From: Streptomyces sp. SM1
GTDB lineage: Bacteria > Actinomycetota > Actinomycetes > Streptomycetales > Streptomycetaceae
Assembly (NCBI RefSeq): GCF_002910825.1
Contig: NZ_NEUB01000724.1
Coordinates: 1 to 42,049, forward strand
Length of the DNA stretch: 42,049 bases
Reading direction: 5' to 3'
Made by a program: the position numbers and the translations under genes. The notes beneath the pieces were generated by a model. That model had not been told where the DNA came from. It searched no databases and saw nothing but the letters and a program-made list of their open reading frames with translations. Numbering within the stretch: position 1 is the stretch's first letter; every line of letters starts with the position of its first letter. Of this stretch, positions 26,897 through 35,027 are shown piece by piece.

Positions 26897-27502
26897 TCAG
26901 GAGCGGCGCCGGCTGCGGCGCCTGTGCCGCGGCAACCGGCGGGGCTGCCTGCGGGGAGCGGCCGGACCGGACCGCTTCGGCTCCCCTGCGGCCTCCTCGG
27001 GTGCTTCCGGGTCGGGTCCCGGGACGGCGACCACGACCTCGGCGGTCCGCAGCACCTGCTGCCCCAGATAGAAACCCGCCACCCGCTCCTCCAGCACCGT
27101 GTCGGCGGGACACCTGGACGTGGGGCGTGTGTCCACGACTCTGGCGACGTCGGGCACGGCATGCCGGTGGGTGAGGTCCATCGGCCGGACGTCGGCTTCC
27201 AGCAACCGGCGACGCAACAGTCTGTGTGCTGCGGAGACCTGTTCGATCAACCTCTCCATGGTCGCGGCCGCGCGGTTCGGGTCCTGGCGGGCCGACCACC
27301 GGACGGACTCCGCCAGCGCGTCGTCGACGTCGAGCAGGCCGGCGAGCAGGCGGTGGAGAGAGGCCTCCGACTCGGCTCTCTGCCGGGCCAGTTCGTCCGC
27401 GTCCCGGGCACGACGCCGCTCCAGGGCTTCGCAGCGGGTACGCAACTGCGCGATCAGGCGTTCCGTGTCGGCATCGGGCCGGGCGGAGGACGGTACGGTC
27501 AA
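26897..27502 (-). CDS. GrpE-like nucleotide exchange factor
   Basis: A 201-residue protein with an N-terminal coiled coil (ERLIAQLRTRCEALERRRAR onward), a four-helix part, and a GrpE-type beta end (VARVVDTRP, VAGFYLGQQVLRTAEVVVAV, matching the GYxLxxRVLRPAxVxV pattern of GrpE). The C-terminal 35 residues are basic (RRQPRRLPRHRRR), unlike housekeeping GrpE, and might bind nucleic acid. A TTG start at 27502 has GGAG six bases upstream; the ATG just before it is out of frame and stops at once. It should exchange nucleotide on the adjacent Hsp70. Confidence 0.8.
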   Translation of the reverse strand: MTVPSSARPDADTERLIAQLRTRCEALERRRARDADELARQRAESEASLHRLLAGLLDVDDALAESVRWSARQDPNRAAATMERLIEQVSAAHRLLRRRLLEADVRPMDLTHRHAVPDVARVVDTRPTSRCPADTVLEERVAGFYLGQQVLRTAEVVVAVPGPDPEAPEEAAGEPKRSGPAAPRRQPRRLPRHRRRSRRRS

Positions 27503-27553
27503 CGCATGCTCCAGAGGAGGTGAAGGGGGCTGCCGGGAGAAGACCTCGGGTCT

Positions 27554-27877
27554 TCAGTCGGGCCGTACGCCCAGGCTCGCGGGATCGGGAAGCAGGGGAG
27601 AGACCTCAGCCATACGCCGACGTGCCTCGGCCAGCAGGGCGGCACCGCCCTCATCGGGCGGCAGTCGGACGGGCAGCGGCGTCAGAAGGTCCGCCTCATG
27701 ACGTCCGGCGGGACGCCTGAGGGCGTTGTATGCCCGAGAAACACGGTCACGCAGGTCACGATCGCGCGAGGTCGACTTCATCGCCCGCTGGTAGGCGGCG
27801 CGGATGTCGGCATCGGAGGCACCGACCTCCAGTCCCAGCACCTCGTACGGGGAATCACCGAACACGGTCTTGAACAC
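27554..27877 (-). CDS. Short J-domain-like protein lacking HPD
   Basis: A 107-residue protein. The N-terminus looks like a J domain: SPYEVLGLEVGASDADIRAA (helices I-II), YQRAMK, then LRDRVSRAYNALRR as helix III. The invariant HPD between helices II and III is absent; that place reads KSTSRDRD. Without HPD it should not stimulate Hsp70 ATPase in the normal way. The GTG at 27877 follows AGAAGGA and is 14 bp after the TPR-like gene stop. The tail is a Pro-rich LTPLPVRLPPDEGG region and a short helix. Family membership is inferred from pattern and from neighbours (GrpE, Hsp70). Confidence 0.72.
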   Translation of the reverse strand: MFKTVFGDSPYEVLGLEVGASDADIRAAYQRAMKSTSRDRDLRDRVSRAYNALRRPAGRHEADLLTPLPVRLPPDEGGAALLAEARRRMAEVSPLLPDPASLGVRPD

Positions 27878-27891
27878 TTCTCGTCCTTCTC

Positions 27892-30417
27892 TCACCACAA
27901 CGGGTCCGCCTCCACCACCTGGAACAGGGAAAGCTGGCGTGCTGAGGCGTACTTGCGTGCCGACCGGGTGTCCGAGCGCGCAGCCGCGTTGTCGCCCTTG
28001 TCGAGATGCCGGCGTGCGCGTCGGGCGTACGCCTCGGCGACCGCCGTGTCGAGCCTGCTCCGGTCCTCGACGTCCTTCGGGCACCGGCGGACAAGAGCGA
28101 TGGCCTCGTCGTAGTTCTCGTCCGCGCTGAGCAGTTCCACCAGGTCGGCCAGTACCGAGACCTGCAGGCCGGAGATCTCCGGGAGGACTTCATAACTGCG
28201 GGCGACCGCCAGTAGGTCGAGCGTCTCCCGCAGATCGTCCTCGTCGAGATCGTCGTAGAGCACCGCGCGTTCGCAGAGTCCCGTCGCGATGTCGTACTTC
28301 GGGCCTCGGTGAGGACTCCAACGGCGGGAGTCCCCATCCGAAAGAGAATGGACCTCCTGCATCAGGCTCAGGGCGTCGGCACGGTCGTCGTTCACCGCCG
28401 CGTCCAGAGCATGCTCGTACAGGGCTCCGGCCAGGGCGCGGCGAGCGGGCTGGAAGGTCTCGTCACGGTCCAGGACACCGCGCAGCATCTCGATGGCCTG
28501 CGGCAGCCGGGAGAAGACGTATCCCTCGAGAAGGCGTTCGGCGCTCCGTGTCTCAGCCGCGTTCAGTGCTGCGACGGCCGACTCGTTCGAGGGGGCCAGC
28601 CCGTAGGCGCGAGCGAAGCGGGCGCGGGCCTCGTCGTGCTCGTTCCGCTGTGAGACCTGCTCCCCCAGGCGCACGCACCCGGCCGCCAGGTCCCGTCTCA
28701 GCTGCTCGTGCTGCGGGGCCATGACGAGGACACGCTCGAGGAGGCCGACGTACGCCTGCCAGTCGACCTTGGTGCAGTTCCGGGACAGGGCGAATCCCGC
28801 GTGCACGCCCGCCCGGCCGATCTCTTCCTCGTGGCCGGTGAGGGAGACACCGACGGCTGCCGCGCCCTCGAAGTCCCGGATCGCAGCCGACCAACGTCTG
28901 CCCTCCACATGGGCACGCGCCCGGGCGAACAGTGCGGCACCGAGGACACTCCGAGGGCCTCGAAGGGGCTCGGAGTTCTCCTCGGCGCCATGTCGCGCGG
29001 TGCCTTCGGCTTCGAGGTCCGCGATGACCTCGTCGAACCTGCCGGCCTCCAGGAGCGTCAGGTGGCGCCCCTCGGGGGACAACAGGCCCTCGAGCCGACT
29101 GCCGGTCTCCTCACCCTCGCTGCTCGCCTCCGACACCGCGCTGTGGACCTCCGCGACCAGGTCCTTCCACCGCCCGCCGGCCGATGCCAGAAGGTCGAGG
29201 AAGCCCGGGCCGAAGGAGAAGTCGTATCCGCGGTCCGGGGGCGTCAGGACGTCTTCCATGATCTCGGGCAGGCTCCGGGCGACGGCCAGTTCGAGCTCGC
29301 AGGCCAGTTCCAGGCCGTCCGCCGTCGGCCGGTCCGCGGTTCTGTCGTCGTCCCGCAGTGCCTGGCGGATGCGCTCGGTGAGAGCGTTCGAAGCGGCCTT
29401 CCGTTCGTCGGCCTTCAATGAGCGCCCGGAGTGCCGCTCAAGCTCCCGCCAGTACGAGACGGAGTGCAGAACCATCGCCCAGCAGGCGATGGCCTGCCGC
29501 GCGGTCTTCTCGCGCACCCGGTGGTCCGGCTCGGTGCCACCGGCGAAGACCCGCAGTGCCGTGAGCGCCAGGGCGTGTACCGCGGCGGTGTCGAGCGGTC
29601 TCGCCAGCCACTCCTCGTACTGGAGCCGCCACGCCCTTGTGTGGCGGCCCATCCGGCTCAACGCCCGTGCCTCCCAGGGGCGCAGCCACTCGTAGGTCGA
29701 GGACGACGGCTCGTCCGGGGCATCGGGCTCCGGGGCACAGGCCCGTTCCAGGTCCGTGGGGTGGAGGGTCCTGGACGCGCGGTACAGCAGGAGGGCCGCA
29801 CGCCGGTCGGGTGCGAAGGAGTCGAGAACGCCGGCCTGTTCACCGAGGTCCGCGGCTGCTTGCGGAGCGAGGCAGGCCAGCAGCGCCTTCGCCGTGTCCC
29901 AGCCCGCCGTGCGGGCCCAGGACGCAAGCGTTTCCACGAGGGTCCCGACACGGTCAGCCAGGATCGCCGCCTGTACCAGGTTGTGCAGCGCCACGTCGAG
30001 ACACGGACCGCAGCGGGCCACACCGTCCTCGCGCTCCGCGCCGTGCTCCTGGCAGAACCAGCGGTCGCACTGACCGCACCGGTCGCCGGCGGAGCCCGAG
30101 CAGTCTTCGTCGAAGCAGAAGAGGGGCGGCCGGCACGCGTGGTCCCCGGGAAGCGAGAAGGCCAACGACCGCTCGTACCAGTCACAGCACTCGGTCCAGT
30201 TGCGGGCGCGGGCCGCGAGCGCTCCCCGTAGGGCGGCGTGGCGGGCATCGACCACCGCGTGGCCGGCCTCCGCCGCGCGTTCCAGCCGCCGCAGATGGCT
30301 GATGGTTATCGCGAAACGACCTTGGGCGTAGGCGATGACGGCCTGCTCGAACCGGGCGGACGGGTCACCGACCGTTGCACCGTCGTCCTCGGCACCTCCC
30401 CATACGGTGTGCGCCAC
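27892..30417 (-). CDS. Large helical-repeat (TPR-like) protein with N-terminal zinc finger
   Basis: A protein of about 841 residues with no recognised enzymatic motif. Residues about 95-139 contain a Cys/His cluster (Cys101, 106, 114, 117, 122, His125, Cys136, 139; for example CGQCDRWFCQEHG), similar to AN1/B-box-type fingers. The rest is alpha-helical, with repeated pairs such as ALFARARAHVEGRRWSAAI and ALAGALYEHALDAAVNDDRA that read as degenerate TPRs. GTG at 30417 is preferred because GGAGGGG lies seven bases upstream; a TTG at 30447 would add ten residues. It sits between the PLD and J-like genes, and is likely a scaffold or client adaptor for the Hsp70 module (inference). Confidence 0.78.
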   Translation of the reverse strand: MAHTVWGGAEDDGATVGDPSARFEQAVIAYAQGRFAITISHLRRLERAAEAGHAVVDARHAALRGALAARARNWTECCDWYERSLAFSLPGDHACRPPLFCFDEDCSGSAGDRCGQCDRWFCQEHGAEREDGVARCGPCLDVALHNLVQAAILADRVGTLVETLASWARTAGWDTAKALLACLAPQAAADLGEQAGVLDSFAPDRRAALLLYRASRTLHPTDLERACAPEPDAPDEPSSSTYEWLRPWEARALSRMGRHTRAWRLQYEEWLARPLDTAAVHALALTALRVFAGGTEPDHRVREKTARQAIACWAMVLHSVSYWRELERHSGRSLKADERKAASNALTERIRQALRDDDRTADRPTADGLELACELELAVARSLPEIMEDVLTPPDRGYDFSFGPGFLDLLASAGGRWKDLVAEVHSAVSEASSEGEETGSRLEGLLSPEGRHLTLLEAGRFDEVIADLEAEGTARHGAEENSEPLRGPRSVLGAALFARARAHVEGRRWSAAIRDFEGAAAVGVSLTGHEEEIGRAGVHAGFALSRNCTKVDWQAYVGLLERVLVMAPQHEQLRRDLAAGCVRLGEQVSQRNEHDEARARFARAYGLAPSNESAVAALNAAETRSAERLLEGYVFSRLPQAIEMLRGVLDRDETFQPARRALAGALYEHALDAAVNDDRADALSLMQEVHSLSDGDSRRWSPHRGPKYDIATGLCERAVLYDDLDEDDLRETLDLLAVARSYEVLPEISGLQVSVLADLVELLSADENYDEAIALVRRCPKDVEDRSRLDTAVAEAYARRARRHLDKGDNAAARSDTRSARKYASARQLSLFQVVEADPLW

Positions 30418-30514
30418 CGCCGTTCCCCTCCGGTCTGCCCACGACAACGGAAGCAGGCATCGGCCGGCTCCCCCTCCGGCCGATCTTCCGCACAGGCCTG
30501 TGCAGCATAGAGTC

Positions 30515-33181
30515 TCAGGTGGCGTCCTCGAACAGTCGTCGCATCAACTCCGGGTACGGCAGATCGACTCCGGCCAAAGTTGTCCTCAATGCTTCGGGCG
30601 GACCCGTCCTGAGCGGGGTCGGAGCGCCGACGAGGCCGGGAATGGTGGAGAGGTCCCCGCCGCTGAATCGTGACTCCGGTGTGGCCGGGGAGCGCACCTC
30701 GTACGTACGCCACACGCGTGCGGGGGAATTCAGCAGGACCAGCCGCGGCTTCGCCCAGGCCGCGAACGCCCAGCGTCTCCCGCCGCGGGCCCGGACGAGC
30801 ACCCCGTCGGCGTGATGCCGGCCAAGTCTGTCGGCGGCTCTGGCGACGACGGGGATCGGGTTCCCGAAAGAGCCCGTGATGTCCCAGATCCCGTCCTCGT
30901 ACCTGACCGACCAGCCCGCCTTGGAGAGTTCCTCGATCACCTCGGCGTGCGGATCGTCCTCCTTGGCCAGACGCACGAGTCGTTCCACTTCACTCCACGA
31001 CGCGACGCGGGCGAGCGCCTGCTCCGGCGGCAGCATCAGGTCCTCGGCCTCGGCGGGGTCGGCACGCGCGATCATGCTCTTGTGTTTCTGCCACGCGCGG
31101 GCGGCCGGCACGTCGTGCTCACCGCCGCCGGTGAAGGTGGCGTCCTGGCTGAGCAGGGTCATCAGTACGGCCGCCACCGCGTCCACGCGTCGGCCGGTCT
31201 CGGGTGGGACCTGCTGTTCCGCCGTCGCGTCGTCCGGTTCGCCCTGGGGATCGAGAGCCCCGAGAAGACCGCTCAGACCCTCGCGCCAGCTGTGATCATC
31301 GTCGTCCCAGATCCCTGCGGCCAGGAGCTGGACGTACAAACCGGCCACCAGGAGCCGCACGGGGAGCGGTTGAGCTGGCGAGCCGTCAGGGGCGACGAGC
31401 GTGTCGGCCCAGCGCTGCGCCCAGACGCGGCAGCGGGCTCGTTGCTCGGGAGGGACGCAGGGCACGGCAACCGTACCGTCGACGACGGGATTCTCGTCCT
31501 CTGTTCCCTCGTTGTACGCCTCGTCCTCCTCCGCGGGCGTGGCATAGGTGACCGTCGACACGATCCATCGGGAGGCCGACGGCTGGGGCAGATCGATCTG
31601 CGCGGTACCGAACGCCAGACCGGCCAGTGGAAGTCCGATCATCCGACGGCAGTCGGCAAGGTAGGCGTCCCAGCGGTCGACGCCGCTCGTGACCGCCGTG
31701 CTTGTCGCGCTTTCCGTCGCGGGGCTCACCCGGGGAGCGGACATGCTGGTGGTGAGCTCGCGCAGGCGCAGCAGGTCCGTCTCAAAGCGTCGCGCCGCAC
31801 GTTCGTCGGTGAACAGCGTCTGTGCGGTGTAGTCGTAGCTCAGCCGGGGTCCACTGTCGTCGGTCTGGCGGCGTGCGCTGTGAACGGGGCTGTAGACGAA
31901 GACCACCGGTGATTCGGCACTGCTTCCGTCCGGCCGGAGGCAGGTGGCGCGCACGGCCGCACCGGGCACTTCGGGCATCGGAAAGGAGAAGGAGTGCCTT
32001 CCGGCGGGGATGGAGCCGATGCCGGTCCAGGATCCCGGCGATCCGTCCGGTGAGGTGCTGATCAGGACGGAGGCCGGCTCGCTGCGGGCCAATGAGACAT
32101 GAAGGCCTTCGCTGTCCGTCTTGGCGCCCAGCAGGACGAGCGCGCGACCGGCACCGGCGGTGAAAGGCCTGAGAGTGCGGCCTTTCAGGCTCGAGAGCGC
32201 GGTGGTGGGCCCCTCTTCGGGAAGGAGGGGTGAAGTGTCGGCGGAGAGCACGGCGAGTTCGCAGTTGCCGCCTTCCGCGGTGCTCGTGCACAGAGCGGCG
32301 CGGGTGAGGTTGGGGCTTCCGGTGAGTGCGTGCCTGCGCTCGCCGATGCGCCACTCGACGAACTTGCCGTGCCGCATCCGTGTCTCGTCGAGGAGTCGGA
32401 TCCCGGTGGAGCAGCCGTCGAGCGCCCTCTTGACCGTCTCGGCGTCGTAGCTCGACCAGCGGGGCTGGAGACCGAGCGTGACCTGGCCCGGCATCAGGCG
32501 GTCGACGAGTGCTCGCAGGGCGTGGGCCTGCGGATCGATGAACGGGGCGTACGCCTGGACCTCGTCCACGGGCCCCGGTGGCAGCTGTTCCACCAGGCTC
32601 CGGTGGAGGTTGTGCAGGAGCCGCGGGCCGGTTTCCGGCCCGGCGGGGGCGTTGACGTGTCTTTCGGTCAGGAGGGTCGCCACCTCTGCTAGATGGCTCG
32701 CCGTCCAGGGGGCCATGTTCACGGCGGCGGGCAGTTCCTCCAGCCACTCCGCGAGATCGGCGAGCAGGGCGTGGGAGGCGTCGTCCTCGGTCTCCACCAC
32801 GGTCCACAGCTCGTCGTTGGCTCCCCAGCCGGACAGTGTCGGGTTTCCCGATCCCACGGCCAGACGACAGGCGTGTTCACCGATCAGCAGGACCACTTTG
32901 GGATGGAAGGCGCCCCGGCAGCCGGCGAGGCCGTGCAGGTAACTGCGGCCGGCCATACGTACATCGACCGGGTCGTACAGTCCCTGGGCCGCATCACCGA
33001 TCACCGCGGTGCGTGCGCCCAGGCCGCGTGCGACCGGGATCGCGACCCGTTCCAGGAACGGAAGGTCGACAGTAAATCCGAGGAGGAGCACTTCGTGCAG
33101 CGGTTGCTTGTCGCCGCGTTCGTTCCATTCATTCAGCAGCGTGACCGGGGACGCGAAGCGGGTGTGCTGCGCCGCGCTCAT
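30515..33181 (-). CDS. Phospholipase D-fold protein (nuclease-like), two variant HKD sites
   Basis: An 888-residue protein. The N-terminal third has a PLD fold: first site H93-x-K95 (FHPKVVLLIG) with GSGN at 110-113, second site H271-x-K273 (RHGKFVEW) with GSPN at 288-291. The Asp of HxKxxxxD is not where expected in either copy, but the two His/Lys and Ser/Asn sets are present, as in many PLD-type nucleases. The remainder includes a possible Ig-like part and a long helical region of unknown fold. ATG at 33181 overlaps the stop of an upstream fragment (ATGA). DrmC of DISARM is also a PLD protein but is much shorter, so this is not an obvious DrmC. Confidence 0.82.
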   Translation of the reverse strand: MSAAQHTRFASPVTLLNEWNERGDKQPLHEVLLLGFTVDLPFLERVAIPVARGLGARTAVIGDAAQGLYDPVDVRMAGRSYLHGLAGCRGAFHPKVVLLIGEHACRLAVGSGNPTLSGWGANDELWTVVETEDDASHALLADLAEWLEELPAAVNMAPWTASHLAEVATLLTERHVNAPAGPETGPRLLHNLHRSLVEQLPPGPVDEVQAYAPFIDPQAHALRALVDRLMPGQVTLGLQPRWSSYDAETVKRALDGCSTGIRLLDETRMRHGKFVEWRIGERRHALTGSPNLTRAALCTSTAEGGNCELAVLSADTSPLLPEEGPTTALSSLKGRTLRPFTAGAGRALVLLGAKTDSEGLHVSLARSEPASVLISTSPDGSPGSWTGIGSIPAGRHSFSFPMPEVPGAAVRATCLRPDGSSAESPVVFVYSPVHSARRQTDDSGPRLSYDYTAQTLFTDERAARRFETDLLRLRELTTSMSAPRVSPATESATSTAVTSGVDRWDAYLADCRRMIGLPLAGLAFGTAQIDLPQPSASRWIVSTVTYATPAEEDEAYNEGTEDENPVVDGTVAVPCVPPEQRARCRVWAQRWADTLVAPDGSPAQPLPVRLLVAGLYVQLLAAGIWDDDDHSWREGLSGLLGALDPQGEPDDATAEQQVPPETGRRVDAVAAVLMTLLSQDATFTGGGEHDVPAARAWQKHKSMIARADPAEAEDLMLPPEQALARVASWSEVERLVRLAKEDDPHAEVIEELSKAGWSVRYEDGIWDITGSFGNPIPVVARAADRLGRHHADGVLVRARGGRRWAFAAWAKPRLVLLNSPARVWRTYEVRSPATPESRFSGGDLSTIPGLVGAPTPLRTGPPEALRTTLAGVDLPYPELMRRLFEDAT

Positions 33182-33386
33182 CGTTCCGTCTCCAGGATCC
33201 TCCGGCCGGAGGCCGTGACGACGTGGCAGCCGTCCCGGACATCGAAGATCCCGAGTTGCCGCCCGAAGGAACCCAGTTGGGGAATGCGCGTACCGATGTC
33301 GGAGTCTCCCTCGTCGCCGGTCTTGAAGTAACGCTCGTTGCGCACGTGCAGCCGGGAGAAGATCTTCAGCCCGCCCGTTTCCTGGA
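33178..33386 (-). pseudogene. C-terminal remnant of an unknown gene, broken at a MITE
   Basis: About 69 codons of reading frame end in a stop that overlaps the PLD gene start, which is how an intact operon member would end. The peptide (FSRLHVRNERYFK, IGTRIPQLGSFGRQLGIFDV, VVTASGRRILETER) looks like the end of a larger protein, perhaps a winged helix. Upstream the frame runs straight into the MITE, which supplies a spurious start. Beyond the MITE is gntR, so the gene's 5' part is gone from this locus. The original protein is not recognised. Confidence 0.65.
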
Positions 33387-33590
33387 CTAGGGCCTGTCTG
33401 ACCATTCCCGTCTGCCCCGCGACGCCATGCACGCACTCTCGCCGCACCGGGCGCAGAGCCAAGTACGTCCAGTACGAGGCTCTACGCCCGGCACTCCCCC
33501 AGCCTCCGGCCGGGGGGACCCCCAGAGCACGCACCTGACGCCGCAGGGCCGCCCTCCGGGCGACGACGGGAATGGTCAGACAGGCCCTAG
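33387..33590. mobile_element. 204-bp MITE-like element with perfect 26-bp inverted ends
   Basis: The left end 33387-33412 (CTAGGGCCTGTCTGACCATT...) and right end 33565-33590 are exact inverted copies over 26 bp, including the palindrome CTAG that may be or contain the target duplication. There is no transposase. Inside, CCGGGCGCAGAGCC (33447-33460) and GGCTCTACGCCCGG (33478-33491) form a 14-bp stem with one mismatch. Size and structure fit a non-autonomous element mobilised by a transposase in trans; IS5-type elements with TA/CTAG targets are one possibility. It lies exactly between gntR and the truncated accessory gene. Confidence 0.85.
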
Positions 33591-34288
33591 GGCGCCAGGA
33601 CGTCCAGTTCCTGGAGGGCGCCCTCGGTGATCTCCCGGGTCAGCCGCTCCGCGCGCGCGGCGTCGCGTTCACGGACCGCCTCGGCGAGCTGGACGTGCAG
33701 GGTGACGGCCGCCGGGTCGGGGTCCTCGAACATCACGTCGTGGTGGGTGCGGCCGGCGAGCACCTCCGCGACGACGTCACCGAGGCGGGCGAACATCTCG
33801 TTGCCGGAGGCGGTCAGGATCACGCGGTGGAACGCCACGTCGTGGAGGAGGTATCCCTCCAGCCGGTGACCGCTGGAGTTGGCGACCATGCCGAGCGCGC
33901 ACTCGGTCAGTTCGGCGCACTGCTCGGGGGTGGCGTGGCGGGCGGCCAGGCCCGCCGCGACCGGTTCGATCGCCGAGCGGAGCACCGTGAGGGAGCGCAA
34001 CTGGCGGGGGCGGTCCGCGCCGGCCAGGCGCCAGCGGATCACCTGGGGGTCGTACACGTTCCACTCGTGCGGCGGCAGCACGGTCACGCCGACGCGGCGC
34101 CGGGAGCTGACCAGGTGCATGGACTCCAGGACGCGGACCACTTCGCGCATCACCGATCGCGAGACGTCGAAGCGCTGGGCGAGTTCGTCGGTGCGCAGAA
34201 CGCTGCCGGGCGGGTATGCGCCTGCGGTGATCTCGGGGCCGAGGGCGCCCAGTACGCGGCCGTGCAGCCCCCGGTCCGTGATGCTCAT
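33587..34288 (-). CDS. gntR: GntR-family (FadR/FCD) regulator, probable gluconate repressor
   Basis: A 233-residue regulator. The N-terminal winged helix is seen in GSVLRTDELAQRFDVSRSVM and REVVRVLES. The C-terminal FCD ligand domain follows (LLHDVAFHRVILTASGNEMF, with Asp/His metal-type residues). It is divergent from gluconate kinase and permease, so repression relieved by gluconate or a phosphorylated product is likely. The stop TAG (33587-33589) lies inside the end of the MITE, so the last residue or two may differ from relatives, though the length is normal. Confidence 0.88.
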   Translation of the reverse strand: MSITDRGLHGRVLGALGPEITAGAYPPGSVLRTDELAQRFDVSRSVMREVVRVLESMHLVSSRRRVGVTVLPPHEWNVYDPQVIRWRLAGADRPRQLRSLTVLRSAIEPVAAGLAARHATPEQCAELTECALGMVANSSGHRLEGYLLHDVAFHRVILTASGNEMFARLGDVVAEVLAGRTHHDVMFEDPDPAAVTLHVQLAEAVRERDAARAERLTREITEGALQELDVLAP

Positions 34289-34380
34289 GCACTCAGAGTA
34301 CGGGGCGGATCACGCGAACAAAAAGTCAGACTTATATGTCACACACTCTTGAATTCGTCGTATCTAATGCGCTTCAGTTG

Positions 34381-34401
34381 CGTCGACATCACGTGTCGAC
34401 G
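34381..34401. promoter_or_regulatory. Palindrome upstream of gntK, candidate operator
   Basis: CGTCGACA (34381-34388) and TGTCGACG (34394-34401) form a perfect 8-bp inverted repeat around TCACG, ending 25 bp before the gntK start. The wider 138-bp divergent gap also has an A+T-rich stretch (34319-34342, AAAGTCAGACTTATATGTCA) that may hold promoter or operator elements. Binding by the adjacent GntR is an inference. Confidence 0.5.
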
Positions 34402-34426
34402 AAGACCAGCAGACAGTGAGGCAGCG

Positions 34427-34933
34427 ATGAACACCCCCCCTGTCGTCGTGATCATGGGCGTCGCGGGCACCGGCAAGACGACCATCGGTCCTCTGCTCGC
34501 CGCCCGGTTCGACGTTCCGTACGCCGAGGGCGACGACTTCCACCCGCAGGCCAACATCGACAAGATGTCGGCCGGTACACCGCTCGGCGACGACGACCGG
34601 TGGCCCTGGCTGGACGCCATCGGCGCGTGGGCGCACGAGCGGGCGGGGCACGGAGGGGTGGTCAGCTGCTCCGCGCTGAAGCGGTCGTACCGCGACCGGC
34701 TGCGGGCCGCCGCGCCCGGCGTGGTCTTCGTGCATCTCAGCGGTGACCGCGCGCTCGTCGAGGACCGGATGGCGCACCGGCAGGGGCACTTCATGCCCAC
34801 GGCGCTGCTCGACTCCCAGTTCGCCACGCTCCAGCCGCTGGAGCCGGACGAGGCCGGGGTCTCCGTGGACGTGGCGGGCAGCCCCGAGGAGATCACCGGG
34901 CGGGCGGCCGCAGCCCTGGACGCCCTCCGGTAG
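34427..34933 (+). CDS. gntK: Gluconokinase
   Basis: A 168-residue P-loop kinase that converts D-gluconate to 6-phosphogluconate, feeding the pentose phosphate pathway. Walker A is GVAGTGKTT (10-18); typical gluconokinase stretches follow: YAEGDDFHPQANIDKMSAGT, LGDDDRWPWL, CSALKRSYRDRLR and RQGHFMPTALLDSQFATLQP. Length equals the family norm. The ATG at 34427 begins the conserved N-terminus. The permease gene follows after 94 bp on the same strand. Confidence 0.95.
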   Translation: MNTPPVVVIMGVAGTGKTTIGPLLAARFDVPYAEGDDFHPQANIDKMSAGTPLGDDDRWPWLDAIGAWAHERAGHGGVVSCSALKRSYRDRLRAAAPGVVFVHLSGDRALVEDRMAHRQGHFMPTALLDSQFATLQPLEPDEAGVSVDVAGSPEEITGRAAAALDALR

Positions 34934-35027
34934 GCCACCGGGCAGCTCCCTGACCGCACCTCCCTCCCTCCGGGGCCCCCACCTCTCCCCCGGCTTCTCA
35001 CCGACCCCCACCCACGAGGAAACCACC

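Noticed and set aside
30515..33181. Calling the PLD protein DrmC of the DISARM-like block
   Set aside because: It is much longer than DrmC, lies 9 kb away in a different operon and is grouped with chaperone genes.
33447..33491. Hairpin as an independent terminator or ncRNA
   Set aside because: It lies wholly within the MITE and is best explained as part of that element's secondary structure.
33178..33534. A 118-codon frame joining MITE sequence to the operon fragment
   Set aside because: Its first half is MITE DNA and its start lies inside the element; it is a chimera, not a natural gene. Only the non-MITE part is kept, as a remnant.
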